Below are positions 20,701-26,924 of a DNA stretch of 42,513 nt, in pieces. Position 1 is the stretch's first letter; the number at the start of each line of letters is the position of its first letter. The position numbers and the translations under genes were made by a program. The notes under the pieces were generated by a model. The model saw only the letters and a program-made list of their open reading frames with translations, was not told the DNA's origin and did not search any database. This DNA is from an uncultured Bacilli bacterium (GTDB lineage: Bacteria > Bacillota_I > Bacilli_A > RF39 > UBA660). The stretch is taken from NCBI GenBank assembly GCA_947623735.1, contig CANQHE010000007.1, forward strand, positions 1 to 42,513. The letters are read 5' to 3'.

Positions 20701-21576
20701 TAAACTTAATATTACTCCCTTCGCTAGTACAAATCCTAAATCTTTTCCAATTGTAAAACTCATAAATACTAAAGCAAGTAACCCGACAACTGTTGTAACC
20801 GAACTACTAGAAATAGCCAAAAAAGCATGATGTAACGCCCTTTTCATCGCGATTACTTTATCACTAGTTTCTTCTCTTTCCTGTCTATATCTTGCGATCA
20901 GCATTATCGAATAATCCATTGAAAGCGCCATCTGTAATATCGCACATATGGAACTGGTAATATTAGAAACACTACTAAACATAATATTAGTTCCCTTATT
21001 TAAGAAAACGGCAATTAAAATAGTAATTAAAAACAAAAACGGTTCAATATAAGATTCACACATAATAATCAGAATTACTAATGCTGATAAAACCGCGATT
21101 GCTACCACATAAAAAGGTAAAACATCTTTATTTGTATTGGTAACATCCCCAGAAGTATCAACTAAATTATCTTTAAAATGTTCTACTACCTCATTATAAA
21201 CATCGCGTGCAAGATTTGATTTCACATCATCATCCACGGTTAAAACAAATAAAGTATAATTATCTTTATTATAGTTATCACTACTATCATATTCTACACT
21301 AACTCCCGTCATATTTTCCAAATAATCTAAAGCTTCTTTTTTCTCTTCTTCCCCTAAATCCTGAAGCATAACATTAAGTGTACTCGAATTACTATCAAAC
21401 TCGCTTTCCATGATATCCATACCAATTCTTGTATCACTTGTCTTTGGTAAATATTTAGCCATATCATAATTAATATTTACTTTATTTTCTAAAAAAACTG
21501 CCCAAACAGTAAGCATTATCACTATTACTAAAACAATATATCTTTTTTCTACTATAAAATCTGTTATTTTTCGCAA
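17770..21576 (-). CDS. MMPL/RND-type membrane transporter with a repeat-rich extracellular insert
   Basis: 1268 residues from a TTG at 21576 that follows GGAGGG by 7 nt (the longer reading from 21609 has no RBS). Two RND halves: an N-terminal helix, an extracellular domain, five helices with ALSMDYSIMLIARYRQ, then a very long extracellular section, then five C-terminal helices with GATIDYAILYTSYYIEER. MMPL proteins export lipids or large hydrophobic molecules using proton flow. The second external loop (about residues 440-1050) is far longer than usual and consists of degenerate ~95-105-residue repeats. It is divergent from tetR across a shared operator and thus probably repressed by it. Confidence 0.92.
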   Translation of the reverse strand: MRKITDFIVEKRYIVLVIVIMLTVWAVFLENKVNINYDMAKYLPKTSDTRIGMDIMESEFDSNSSTLNVMLQDLGEEEKKEALDYLENMTGVSVEYDSSDNYNKDNYTLFVLTVDDDVKSNLARDVYNEVVEHFKDNLVDTSGDVTNTNKDVLPFYVVAIAVLSALVILIIMCESYIEPFLFLITILIAVFLNKGTNIMFSSVSNITSSICAILQMALSMDYSIMLIARYRQEREETSDKVIAMKRALHHAFLAISSSSVTTVVGLLALVFMSFTIGKDLGFVLAKGVILSLFCIFTCLPALILMSDKLIYKTKKKSPIIKLDFLGKLAYKFRYVILVLFIGIFGVSYLLKGNLGILYTQSGTDEIEKVFKLNNQMAIIYPNREEKEIAEYCKTLEKNKKFDEVLCNGNTINEEYTYNTLNKRLNDLGANVAIDDYLLKIVYYHYYNKAEDNKIKLNDLLTFIQNDVYSNDKMSENIDDEMRKNILKLEVFSSKEELNKKRSKNDIARILDIDNKGINDLFTLYEAKYGEEKVTMTEFLSFINNTVLKDEEYQDRFSKEMQEKLKILYSFTNKDVINKEINYQEMANILNISLDDSFKLYIYYLSKTDISDKLTINDFSNFIINDVIPSKAYGSMISNDARDNITTLKTFSDKKIILREINYQEMAKLLNMNEEDIKKIYLGIFGSRDNDIKISGKDIKVIMPSIASSYPEYFKDIDMNTLNLLSMLDDNKEYTVQDFVTSSGLPKEKVSYLFVLMDIENLKISPYEFILEMLSNKTILSNMDESTIESTIALLNKLKIVMESTINDVKYGYTDMASILGLSKDDVKMLYSLYGASLAKISPYELVDKIVTNKDDKELKDALSMDEINNFSLLKKIMDSILKGNIYTRETIADALGINKSDIDLIMGLYENKKYNIELSMNDFIRFLVKDVINNEEYNKSFDNDKKLKIKTLDNIISNTLNDKSYNKDELYNTLKVLSGSLDKDLIDLVYIYYGSVKDYRDNYTLTINNFIRYLNEDIIKDKRFDDYIDEEMREDIIAGKDTVGDAKELLVGKNYGRVVLNTKLEAEDEETFKLITEIKKDLSKRVDEFYLIGDSPMAKQMSESFQGELNLITVLTMIFIFVVVAFTFKSLLIPIVLVLLIQAAVFVTMGILSFGGDVYFISILIVQSILMGATIDYAILYTSYYIEERKKMNIKEAIISAYNNSIHTIITSGAILIIVTLIVGKFASAIAAKICLTISEGTMRSCFLILLLLPGMLAAIDKFIIKNK
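18460..20290 (-). repeat. Degenerate protein repeats inside the MMPL extracellular loop
   Basis: About seven to eight units of roughly 100 residues. Each has a segment like NDFxxFIxxDVxxxxxY, then a stretch ending near KxxxL, then YQEMAxILxIxxxDIxxLYxxY. Examples of the second motif are YQEMANILNIS, YQEMAKLLNMN, YTDMASILGLS and TIADALGINKS. The spacing is regular enough to mean internal duplication with strong divergence. Confidence 0.6.
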
Positions 21577-21606
21577 AAAGTATCCCTCCAAACGCAAACC
21601 AAATAG

Positions 21607-21722
21607 CATTATAACAAACTTTCATCTTAAAATAAATAGCAAATTCTTAAATACTGTCAAAATTTTGACACAGTCTTTATTTTTGTAAAAAAATATGTTA
21701 CAATAGACCCATATTAATATAT
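21607..21722. promoter_or_regulatory. Divergent promoters and TetR operator
   Basis: A perfect 16-bp palindrome TGTCAAAATTTTGACA (21655-21670) lies between the divergent starts. To the right, TTTATT, 17 nt and TACAAT drive tetR. To the left on the minus strand, TTTATT, 17 nt and TATAAT drive the transporter. The operator sits upstream of both -35 boxes. Confidence 0.75.
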
Positions 21723-21738
21723 GAAAGGAAAGAAAAAA

Positions 21739-22299
21739 ATGAAAGTAAAAGTCATTAATAAATCTTCGATCGAAACTCGTGATAAAATAAAAAAAGCCTT
21801 TGCTTATCTCTTAAAAGTTAACAAAGACTTAGATAAAATAACAGTTAGTGCTCTAAGTGCTAAAGCGGGCATTACAAGAGGTACATTTTATACCCATTAT
21901 GAAAATATATATGCTGTAGCTAAAGACATCCAAGATGAAACTTTTGAAATTTTTAAAAAGAGTACCACCAACATCACTTCTTTAAATAACCTCGACGCTT
22001 ACTTTGACAAAGTTTTTGCCTATCTAAAAGAAAATGAAGAAATATACTCAATGATTCTTTCTAGTTCCGACCCTCTTTTATTTACTTATCGCTTAAATAA
22101 ACTAACTAATAAATGGCTAACTAATGCCCTAAATTATCAAAACATACCCAATTTAGAATTAAAAATATCTTTCTTTATCGATGGCTGTATGAGTCTTGTA
22201 ATTAAACACTTCCGTGGCGAAATAAATAACACTTTAGATGAAATAAATTCTATCATCAAAGATACTTTTAAAATATTTTTTAACTCACCAAAAAACTAG
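21739..22299 (+). CDS. TetR-family transcriptional regulator
   Basis: 186 residues from the ATG at 21739. The AAAGGAAAG RBS lies between the upstream in-frame ATG (21721) and this one. The N-terminal helix-turn-helix reads ITVSALSAKAGITRGTFYTHYENI, typical of TetR. The C-terminal ligand domain is variable. It is divergent from the MMPL transporter with a 16-bp palindrome between, so it is probably a ligand-responsive repressor of that transporter and of itself. Confidence 0.93.
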   Translation: MKVKVINKSSIETRDKIKKAFAYLLKVNKDLDKITVSALSAKAGITRGTFYTHYENIYAVAKDIQDETFEIFKKSTTNITSLNNLDAYFDKVFAYLKENEEIYSMILSSSDPLLFTYRLNKLTNKWLTNALNYQNIPNLELKISFFIDGCMSLVIKHFRGEINNTLDEINSIIKDTFKIFFNSPKN

Positions 22300-22312
22300 C
22301 CCAAAGCTAGTT
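22294..22312. terminator. Bidirectional terminator between tetR and rpsR
   Basis: AACTAGC-CCAAA-GCTAGTT with a run of seven T on the minus side and a shorter T-rich tail on the plus side. Confidence 0.8.
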
Positions 22313-22318
22313 CTTTAA

Positions 22319-22534
22319 TTATTTAACATATGGTATTAAAGCCATAAATCTTGCATATTTAACTTGTTCAGCAATATGTCTTTGATGTTTAGCACATGCT
22401 CCACTCATTCTTCTAGGAACAATTTTACCTTTATCATTAATATATTTATTAATAATCATTACATCTTTATAATCAACGCTTTTTCCAGCGCACATTTGAC
22501 ATATTTTCTTTTTCTTCCGATAAAATTCTGCCAT
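22319..22534 (-). CDS. rpsR: 30S ribosomal protein S18
   Basis: 71 residues with KKKICQMCAGK, NKYINDKGKIVPRRMSGACAKHQR and IAEQVKYARFMALIPY, the S18 signature. Last gene of the rpsF-ssb-rpsR operon, 15 nt after ssb with its own GGAGG. Confidence 0.98.
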   Translation of the reverse strand: MAEFYRKKKKICQMCAGKSVDYKDVMIINKYINDKGKIVPRRMSGACAKHQRHIAEQVKYARFMALIPYVK

Positions 22535-22549
22535 TATTAATCCTCCTTT

Positions 22550-23092
22550 TTAAAATGGTAAATCATCATCACTTAAAGTAATTTCTTCACCAAAATCTTT
22601 AAATGGATCTTCGGAAATATCCGTCGTTGGAACACTATTTACATCTACTGGTGGTTGATAATTATTATTTGACGCTCCAAAATTATTATTACCACCATAA
22701 TTATTATTATTTTGATATCCATTATTAGGGGCCTGATAATTATCATTACTAAAATCCCCTGATGCATTATTATCTTTCGAACCTAAGAATGTAATATTAT
22801 CACACATAACTTCCGTTACATATCTTCTACTACCATCTTGGGCTTGATAACTTCTAGCCTGTATTCTTCCCTCAACTGCGATCTGACTACCTTTATGACA
22901 ATATCTTGCCAAATTTTCGGCTTGCTTTCTCCAAACTACGCAATTTATAAAATCAGCTTCTGATGGTCCGCCATTTTGTGGTGTAAAAGGTCTAGAAACC
23001 GCTAAAGTAAATGTTGCCACACTTAAATTTGTTGGTGTTGTTCTAAGTTCCGGATCTCTCGCTAATCTTCCAATTAAAATTACTTTATTCAT
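22550..23092 (-). CDS. ssb: Single-stranded DNA-binding protein
   Basis: 180 residues. N-terminal OB fold (MNKVILIGRLARDPELR...DFINCVVWRKQAENLARYCHKGSQIAVEGRIQ), a Gln/Asn/Gly-rich linker (about 115-165) and the acidic tip ending DDLPF that recruits replication and repair partners. It binds ssDNA as a tetramer. It starts 3 nt after the rpsF stop, within the conserved rpsF-ssb-rpsR operon. Confidence 0.98.
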   Translation of the reverse strand: MNKVILIGRLARDPELRTTPTNLSVATFTLAVSRPFTPQNGGPSEADFINCVVWRKQAENLARYCHKGSQIAVEGRIQARSYQAQDGSRRYVTEVMCDNITFLGSKDNNASGDFSNDNYQAPNNGYQNNNNYGGNNNFGASNNNYQPPVDVNSVPTTDISEDPFKDFGEEITLSDDDLPF

Positions 23093-23095
23093 ATT

Positions 23096-23386
23096 TTACT
23101 CCTCATCTAATTTAATAATTAAATGTCTTAAAATAGCTTCATCGATTAAAGCTTTACGATCAAACTCGCTAACTATTTCCGCATTAGCTAAAACTTTAAA
23201 AACAACATAATACCCACTAAGTTCTTTCTTAATTGGATATGCTAATTTTCTTTCGCCCATTTCTTTAACTTCCACTACTTTACCCTTAAGACTTGTAACA
23301 ACATTCTTCATATTTTCAATTGTCTTTTTAATCTTTTCAGCTTCCATAGTAGTTTTTACAATGAACATAATTTCATATTTAGTCAT
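23096..23386 (-). CDS. rpsF: 30S ribosomal protein S6
   Basis: 96 residues, standard length, starting MTKYEIMFIVKTT with later RKLAYPIKKELSGYYVVFKV. First gene of the operon with ssb and rpsR. An AAGGAGGTGG RBS precedes the ATG. The leader contains a structured element, probably the S6:S18 autoregulatory site. Confidence 0.98.
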   Translation of the reverse strand: MTKYEIMFIVKTTMEAEKIKKTIENMKNVVTSLKGKVVEVKEMGERKLAYPIKKELSGYYVVFKVLANAEIVSEFDRKALIDEAILRHLIIKLDEE

Positions 23387-23402
23387 ATTTCCACCTCCTT
23401 AT

Positions 23403-23454
23403 GGTCTTATTCGGCTTATAGTCCCGCTATAAGCAAGGAGTAATCTCATTACTC
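23403..23454 (-). promoter_or_regulatory. Structured rpsF leader, candidate S6:S18-binding RNA
   Basis: Read on the minus strand: a perfect 7-bp hairpin GAGTAAT-GAG-ATTACTC, then an 8-bp hairpin GCTTATAG-CGGGA-CTATAAGC followed by CCG, directly before the rpsF RBS. Bacterial rpsF leaders often carry an S6:S18-binding motif with a CCG element. I identify it by position and pattern only. Confidence 0.6.
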
Positions 23455-23530
23455 GATAGTATTATAACCTAAATAATTCCATTTGTAAACCACCAATTTC
23501 TCTAAATTATATGCTAATTCTTTCAAAAAG

Positions 23531-23553
23531 AAAAAGCTTTTTTTCCAAAGCTT
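23531..23553 (-). terminator. Terminator of hsp20
   Basis: AAGCTTT/AAAGCTT stem with a GGAA-type loop and a T run on the minus strand, overlapping the stop codon. Confidence 0.65.
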
Positions 23554-23938
23554 AATCAATATTAATTATTTTTTTAGATATATTCTCATCTTTTTTAGGA
23601 GCTACTACTCTTAAAGTACCATCCCTAAATTCAGCTTTAATCGCATCTTCTTCGATTTCGCCAAGATAGAAACTACGAGATAATTTACCATAAAATCTTT
23701 CTCTTCTGATATACTTCTTATCATCTTTTTCTTCTTTTTTAGTATCTTTCTCAGCACTAATAGTAAGAGTTCCTTTATTATATTCGATATTTATATCATC
23801 TTTTGTAAAACCAGGCATATCAAGTTCTAAATTATAAGCCCCATCTGACTCATAAATATCGCACTTCATTTTTGAAGTCTCACTTTCTAAAAAATTATCA
23901 AACATATCATCTAAAAACATTTTTCTTGGTAACATCAT
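23552..23938 (-). CDS. Small heat-shock protein (Hsp20/alpha-crystallin)
   Basis: 128 residues from the ATG at 23938 (GGAAGG 6 nt upstream; the ATG at 23956 lies before that RBS). The alpha-crystallin domain spans about 30-118, with ELDMPGFTKDDINIEYNKGTLTISAE and the G-x-L motif near the end (FRDGTLRVVAPKK). It is an ATP-independent holdase chaperone. Its promoter is overlapped by a CIRCE element, so HrcA should repress it. Confidence 0.95.
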   Translation of the reverse strand: MMLPRKMFLDDMFDNFLESETSKMKCDIYESDGAYNLELDMPGFTKDDINIEYNKGTLTISAEKDTKKEEKDDKKYIRRERFYGKLSRSFYLGEIEEDAIKAEFRDGTLRVVAPKKDENISKKIINID

Positions 23939-23962
23939 CTGTTCCCTTCCTTTCATATCTTA

Positions 23963-24004
23963 AGTATAGCACTATCATTAGCACTTGTCAATAAAGAGTG
24001 CTAA
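23963..24004 (-). promoter_or_regulatory. hsp20 promoter with CIRCE operator
   Basis: CIRCE: TTAGCACTT-N9-GAGTGCTAA (23978-24004), one mismatch from the consensus arms. On the minus strand the promoter is TTGACA (23991-23986), 17-nt spacer, TATACT (23968-23963), so HrcA bound to CIRCE would cover the -35. Confidence 0.92.
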
Positions 24005-24027
24005 ATATTTTCAAAATTCGACAAAAA

Positions 24028-24050
24028 AACCTAGAGTTGAACTTTAGGTT
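24028..24050 (-). terminator. Terminator of the DUF308 gene
   Basis: AACCTAAAGT/ACTCTAGGTT hairpin followed by a run of T on the minus strand. Confidence 0.7.
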
Positions 24051-24639
24051 ATTTCATAAGTTTAATAATATCTTTAGCTCTCGTATAAAGCATTAATAAA
24101 TTAGCTATTTCTAGAATACTAGCCAGTATTATAAATATTCCCGAAGCCATCGCAAGGTCCATCGCCGCCATCGGATTAATCGCAATAAATATTCCAAAGA
24201 TAAGTAATAATATACTTATAACTAACATGAGTACCCAACCATCAAATCCATATTTTTTAAACTTAAATGCTTCTAATATTTTAACAAGTGCTACAATACT
24301 TAAATAAATACCTAAAGCAAAAGTTAATATCTTAACCATATGAAATGGATTAATAATTGTAAATAAACCCATAATAATTGCTATAACTCCTACATATGCT
24401 TTAAGATTAAATATCGGATTTTCTTTTCTCATTAAAAATTCATAAATATCATATAATCCCAAAAGCATAAAATAAATACCCATAATAACCCCAACTGTAC
24501 TAAGTGTAATCTTAGGATTTAAATAAATTATAACTCCTAAAATTAAAAACACACCATAAAGCAAAATTTTACCAAGCATTATTTTTCCAAAATCAAATGA
24601 TATTTTATCTAAAAATGTTTTGTTTTCTTTATTTGCCAT
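24049..24639 (-). CDS. DUF308/HdeD-family membrane protein
   Basis: 196 residues with six hydrophobic helices in three pairs. Each pair carries the family pattern of a Gly-rich helix followed by N-P (LNPKITL, INPFHMV, INPMAAMDLA), as in HdeD/DUF308 proteins. No catalytic motif. The role in Bacilli is unknown; E. coli HdeD is linked to acid resistance. A GGAGGA RBS precedes the ATG. Confidence 0.85.
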   Translation of the reverse strand: MANKENKTFLDKISFDFGKIMLGKILLYGVFLILGVIIYLNPKITLSTVGVIMGIYFMLLGLYDIYEFLMRKENPIFNLKAYVGVIAIIMGLFTIINPFHMVKILTFALGIYLSIVALVKILEAFKFKKYGFDGWVLMLVISILLLIFGIFIAINPMAAMDLAMASGIFIILASILEIANLLMLYTRAKDIIKLMK

Positions 24640-24699
24640 TTTTATTCCTCCTACTAATATTATACTATATTTTTAAAACTAGTCAAGAGTTAATAACTA

Positions 24700-24728
24700 T
24701 AGACAAAAAAACGATCTTATGTTATAAT
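24700..24728 (+). promoter_or_regulatory. Promoter of the FemXAB gene
   Basis: TAGACA (24700-24705), 17 nt, TATAAT (24723-24728); AGGGGA RBS before the ATG at 24753. Confidence 0.75.
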
Positions 24729-24752
24729 ATGCCCCATTAAGAGGGGATTTTT

Positions 24753-25979
24753 ATGCATATAAAGGAACTTACTATCGCGGAATTTGATAATTTTGCTAAA
24801 AACCATGAATTAGGTAGCTATTATGAAACATCAAGTTATGCTCTTTTAATGGCCGAAAATAATTATGAATATGATTTAATTGGCTACGTCGATGAACTAG
24901 GAGTATTAAAAGCCGCGGCTTTAATTCTCATAAAAAAACTAAACATGAGCACTAAATATGGCTACTCACCCAAAGGTTTTTTAATTGATTATTTTGATTA
25001 TGATTTATTAAAATCTTTTACTCTTGCTCTAAAAGAATATTATCAAAAAAAACTAGCATTTATCAAAATTAATCCTGAAATAGCCATTGGAGAAATAAAC
25101 AAATATTCTAAAATAACTAATTATAATCAAAATATTATTATTAGAGATTACTTAAAAGACTTAGGTTATACTAAACTAAAAGATAATCTTTATTTTGAAG
25201 CAATATTTCCTCGCTTTAATGCCATATTAAATCTTGAAGAATATTCTTTTTCTAAATTATCTAAAAACACTAAAAACAAAATTCGTAAAGCTGAAAAAAA
25301 AGGTTTAGTATTTGAAGTAGCCACCCGTGATAAATTAGATATTCTCTTTGATTTTACTAAAAGAAAAAAATTAACTACTGACTATTACTATAAAAACTAT
25401 TACAACATCTTTGATAAATCATCATCATGTGAATTATTCTTAATTAAAATTGATTATAAAGAGTATTTATTAAACAGTCAAAAATTATATGATAATGAAT
25501 TAATAAACAATCAAATCTTATCTGAAAAACTCATAAATGATTCTAGTAAACTAAATATTAATGCTAAAATGAATTCTGATCGTACTCTCTTATCATATCG
25601 TAATGATATTGAAGTTGCAACTCATGGCTTAAAAAACAATATTACCACCTATATAGCGGGCGCTTTTGTTATCAAATATCAAAATCGTATTAATATTGTT
25701 ATAAGTGGTATTGATACTTCATATCGTAAATTTAATGCCAACTATTATTTACACTATAAAATAATTGAATATTATAAAAATAATTATAAATATTTAGATT
25801 TAAATGGTATTACTGGTGATTTTAGTAATACTAACCCTTATAAAGGTTTAAATGATTTTAAACTAGGTTTTAATCCCCATATTTATGAATTTATTGGCGA
25901 ATTTGACTTAGTACTAAATCCCAAAGTTTATAACAATCTCAACAAAAAAGGAATATTAGCTAAAGAATTTAATCACTAA
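24753..25979 (+). CDS. FemXAB-family aminoacyltransferase (peptidoglycan branch)
   Basis: 408 residues. FemXAB proteins use aminoacyl-tRNA to add the cross-bridge amino acids to the lipid II stem peptide. Visible are the N-terminal GNAT-like fold (GSYYETSSYALLMAENNYEYDLIGYV, GYSPKGFLIDY), a helical arm of about 60 residues near 235-300 rich in Lys/Asn, and the C-terminal subdomain (ATHGLKNNITTYIAGAFVIKY, YLDLNGITGDF, YKGLNDFKLGFNP). It implies a cell wall with a peptide bridge. The last 11 nt overlap the end of the convergent sipW gene. Confidence 0.9.
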   Translation: MHIKELTIAEFDNFAKNHELGSYYETSSYALLMAENNYEYDLIGYVDELGVLKAAALILIKKLNMSTKYGYSPKGFLIDYFDYDLLKSFTLALKEYYQKKLAFIKINPEIAIGEINKYSKITNYNQNIIIRDYLKDLGYTKLKDNLYFEAIFPRFNAILNLEEYSFSKLSKNTKNKIRKAEKKGLVFEVATRDKLDILFDFTKRKKLTTDYYYKNYYNIFDKSSSCELFLIKIDYKEYLLNSQKLYDNELINNQILSEKLINDSSKLNINAKMNSDRTLLSYRNDIEVATHGLKNNITTYIAGAFVIKYQNRINIVISGIDTSYRKFNANYYLHYKIIEYYKNNYKYLDLNGITGDFSNTNPYKGLNDFKLGFNPHIYEFIGEFDLVLNPKVYNNLNKKGILAKEFNH

Positions 25980-25992
25980 TATCCCTTTTTTT
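25950..25992 (+). terminator. Terminator of the FemXAB gene
   Basis: GGAATATTAG pairs with CTAATATCC (one bulged A) and is followed by TTTTTTT on the plus strand. It includes the overlapping ends of both convergent genes. Confidence 0.65.
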
Positions 25993-26805
25993 ATTTCCCT
26001 TTACTTCTCTTACTTCTGGATCTTTATAATAATCTTCATCTTCTTCATTTATCTTTTCTTCTTTAAGTAACTTCCTTTTAAGTTCCATCTTTCGAAGAGC
26101 TTCTTCTTTTTCCCTCTTAGGATCTTTCTTATGTTTATTATCCATTTTTGATGCCGTATTTTTAATATCTGTAAGTTTAAGTATTCTAAGTATATCTCTA
26201 ATAATTATATAGCAGGCTGGTATTAAAATACATATTAACCATCCAAATCTTGAAGCAAGGAAAAATTGTACTCTTCCCAACTGTGGTATTTTAAATATAA
26301 CTTTACCAAGTACGTTACTAAACTTCGCACATGCTTGATCTTCTACTGGATTATAATCTCCTTTTGTTGTATAACATACTTTCCCATCACTATCCGTAGT
26401 AATAGCTACTACTCTATGGGTTATTGTCGTTCCTGGTGTTAGTAAACTAGTCGAAATAAATGTTATAACATCCCCTACTTCAATATCTTCTGGATTATCA
26501 ACTCGGGCATTTATAACCGCATCATAAACATTAATATTTGGTGTCATAGAAGGACTTATAATTGTATAAATCGAAAACTTTGGTTCATGTCCTGCTCCTT
26601 TAGCCGCATATATTTTAGTTGCAATATAATAATAAATTAAAAACACTGCCGCGATTAAAAGAATAACAAAAAGTGCCCATGAAAGTATTTTACTTATTAT
26701 TTTAATTACTTTAAAAAGCGCATCTTTTCCCAATGTAAAATAAACTGCCCCTAAAGCTATTAAAATCACAACTATAGTTGAAATAATTAAAATAGCAGTT
26801 AACAT
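25969..26805 (-). CDS. sipW: Signal peptidase I, SipW type
   Basis: 278 residues. Two N-terminal membrane helices (1-24 and 41-63), then the catalytic region with Ser86 in ISPSMTPN and His130 in TITHRVV. A Ser-His dyad in place of Ser-Lys is the mark of the ER/SipW type. After a beta-rich external domain comes a third helix (about 185-205) and a Lys/Glu-rich cytoplasmic tail. In B. subtilis SipW processes the biofilm fibre proteins TasA and TapA. Here it lies next to several proteins with matching signal peptides (hydrophobic segment ending in FAYF-T), its likely substrates. Confidence 0.9.
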   Translation of the reverse strand: MLTAILIISTIVVILIALGAVYFTLGKDALFKVIKIISKILSWALFVILLIAAVFLIYYYIATKIYAAKGAGHEPKFSIYTIISPSMTPNINVYDAVINARVDNPEDIEVGDVITFISTSLLTPGTTITHRVVAITTDSDGKVCYTTKGDYNPVEDQACAKFSNVLGKVIFKIPQLGRVQFFLASRFGWLICILIPACYIIIRDILRILKLTDIKNTASKMDNKHKKDPKREKEEALRKMELKRKLLKEEKINEEDEDYYKDPEVREVKGNKKRDISD

Positions 26806-26899
26806 AAAGCCCCTCCTATTCTAAATCAATTATAGAACATAACCGCCCAAAAAACAAGTTTATTTCCTTCTTTTTACATAAAATTTTTCCACCAAAAAA

Positions 26900-26917
26900 G
26901 TTCTTATTTCTAAGAAC
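26900..26917 (-). terminator. Terminator of the Asp/Gly-repeat protein gene
   Basis: GTTCTTA-GAAA-TAAGAAC followed by TTTTTT on the minus strand. Confidence 0.88.
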
Positions 26918-26924
26918 CTTCTTT

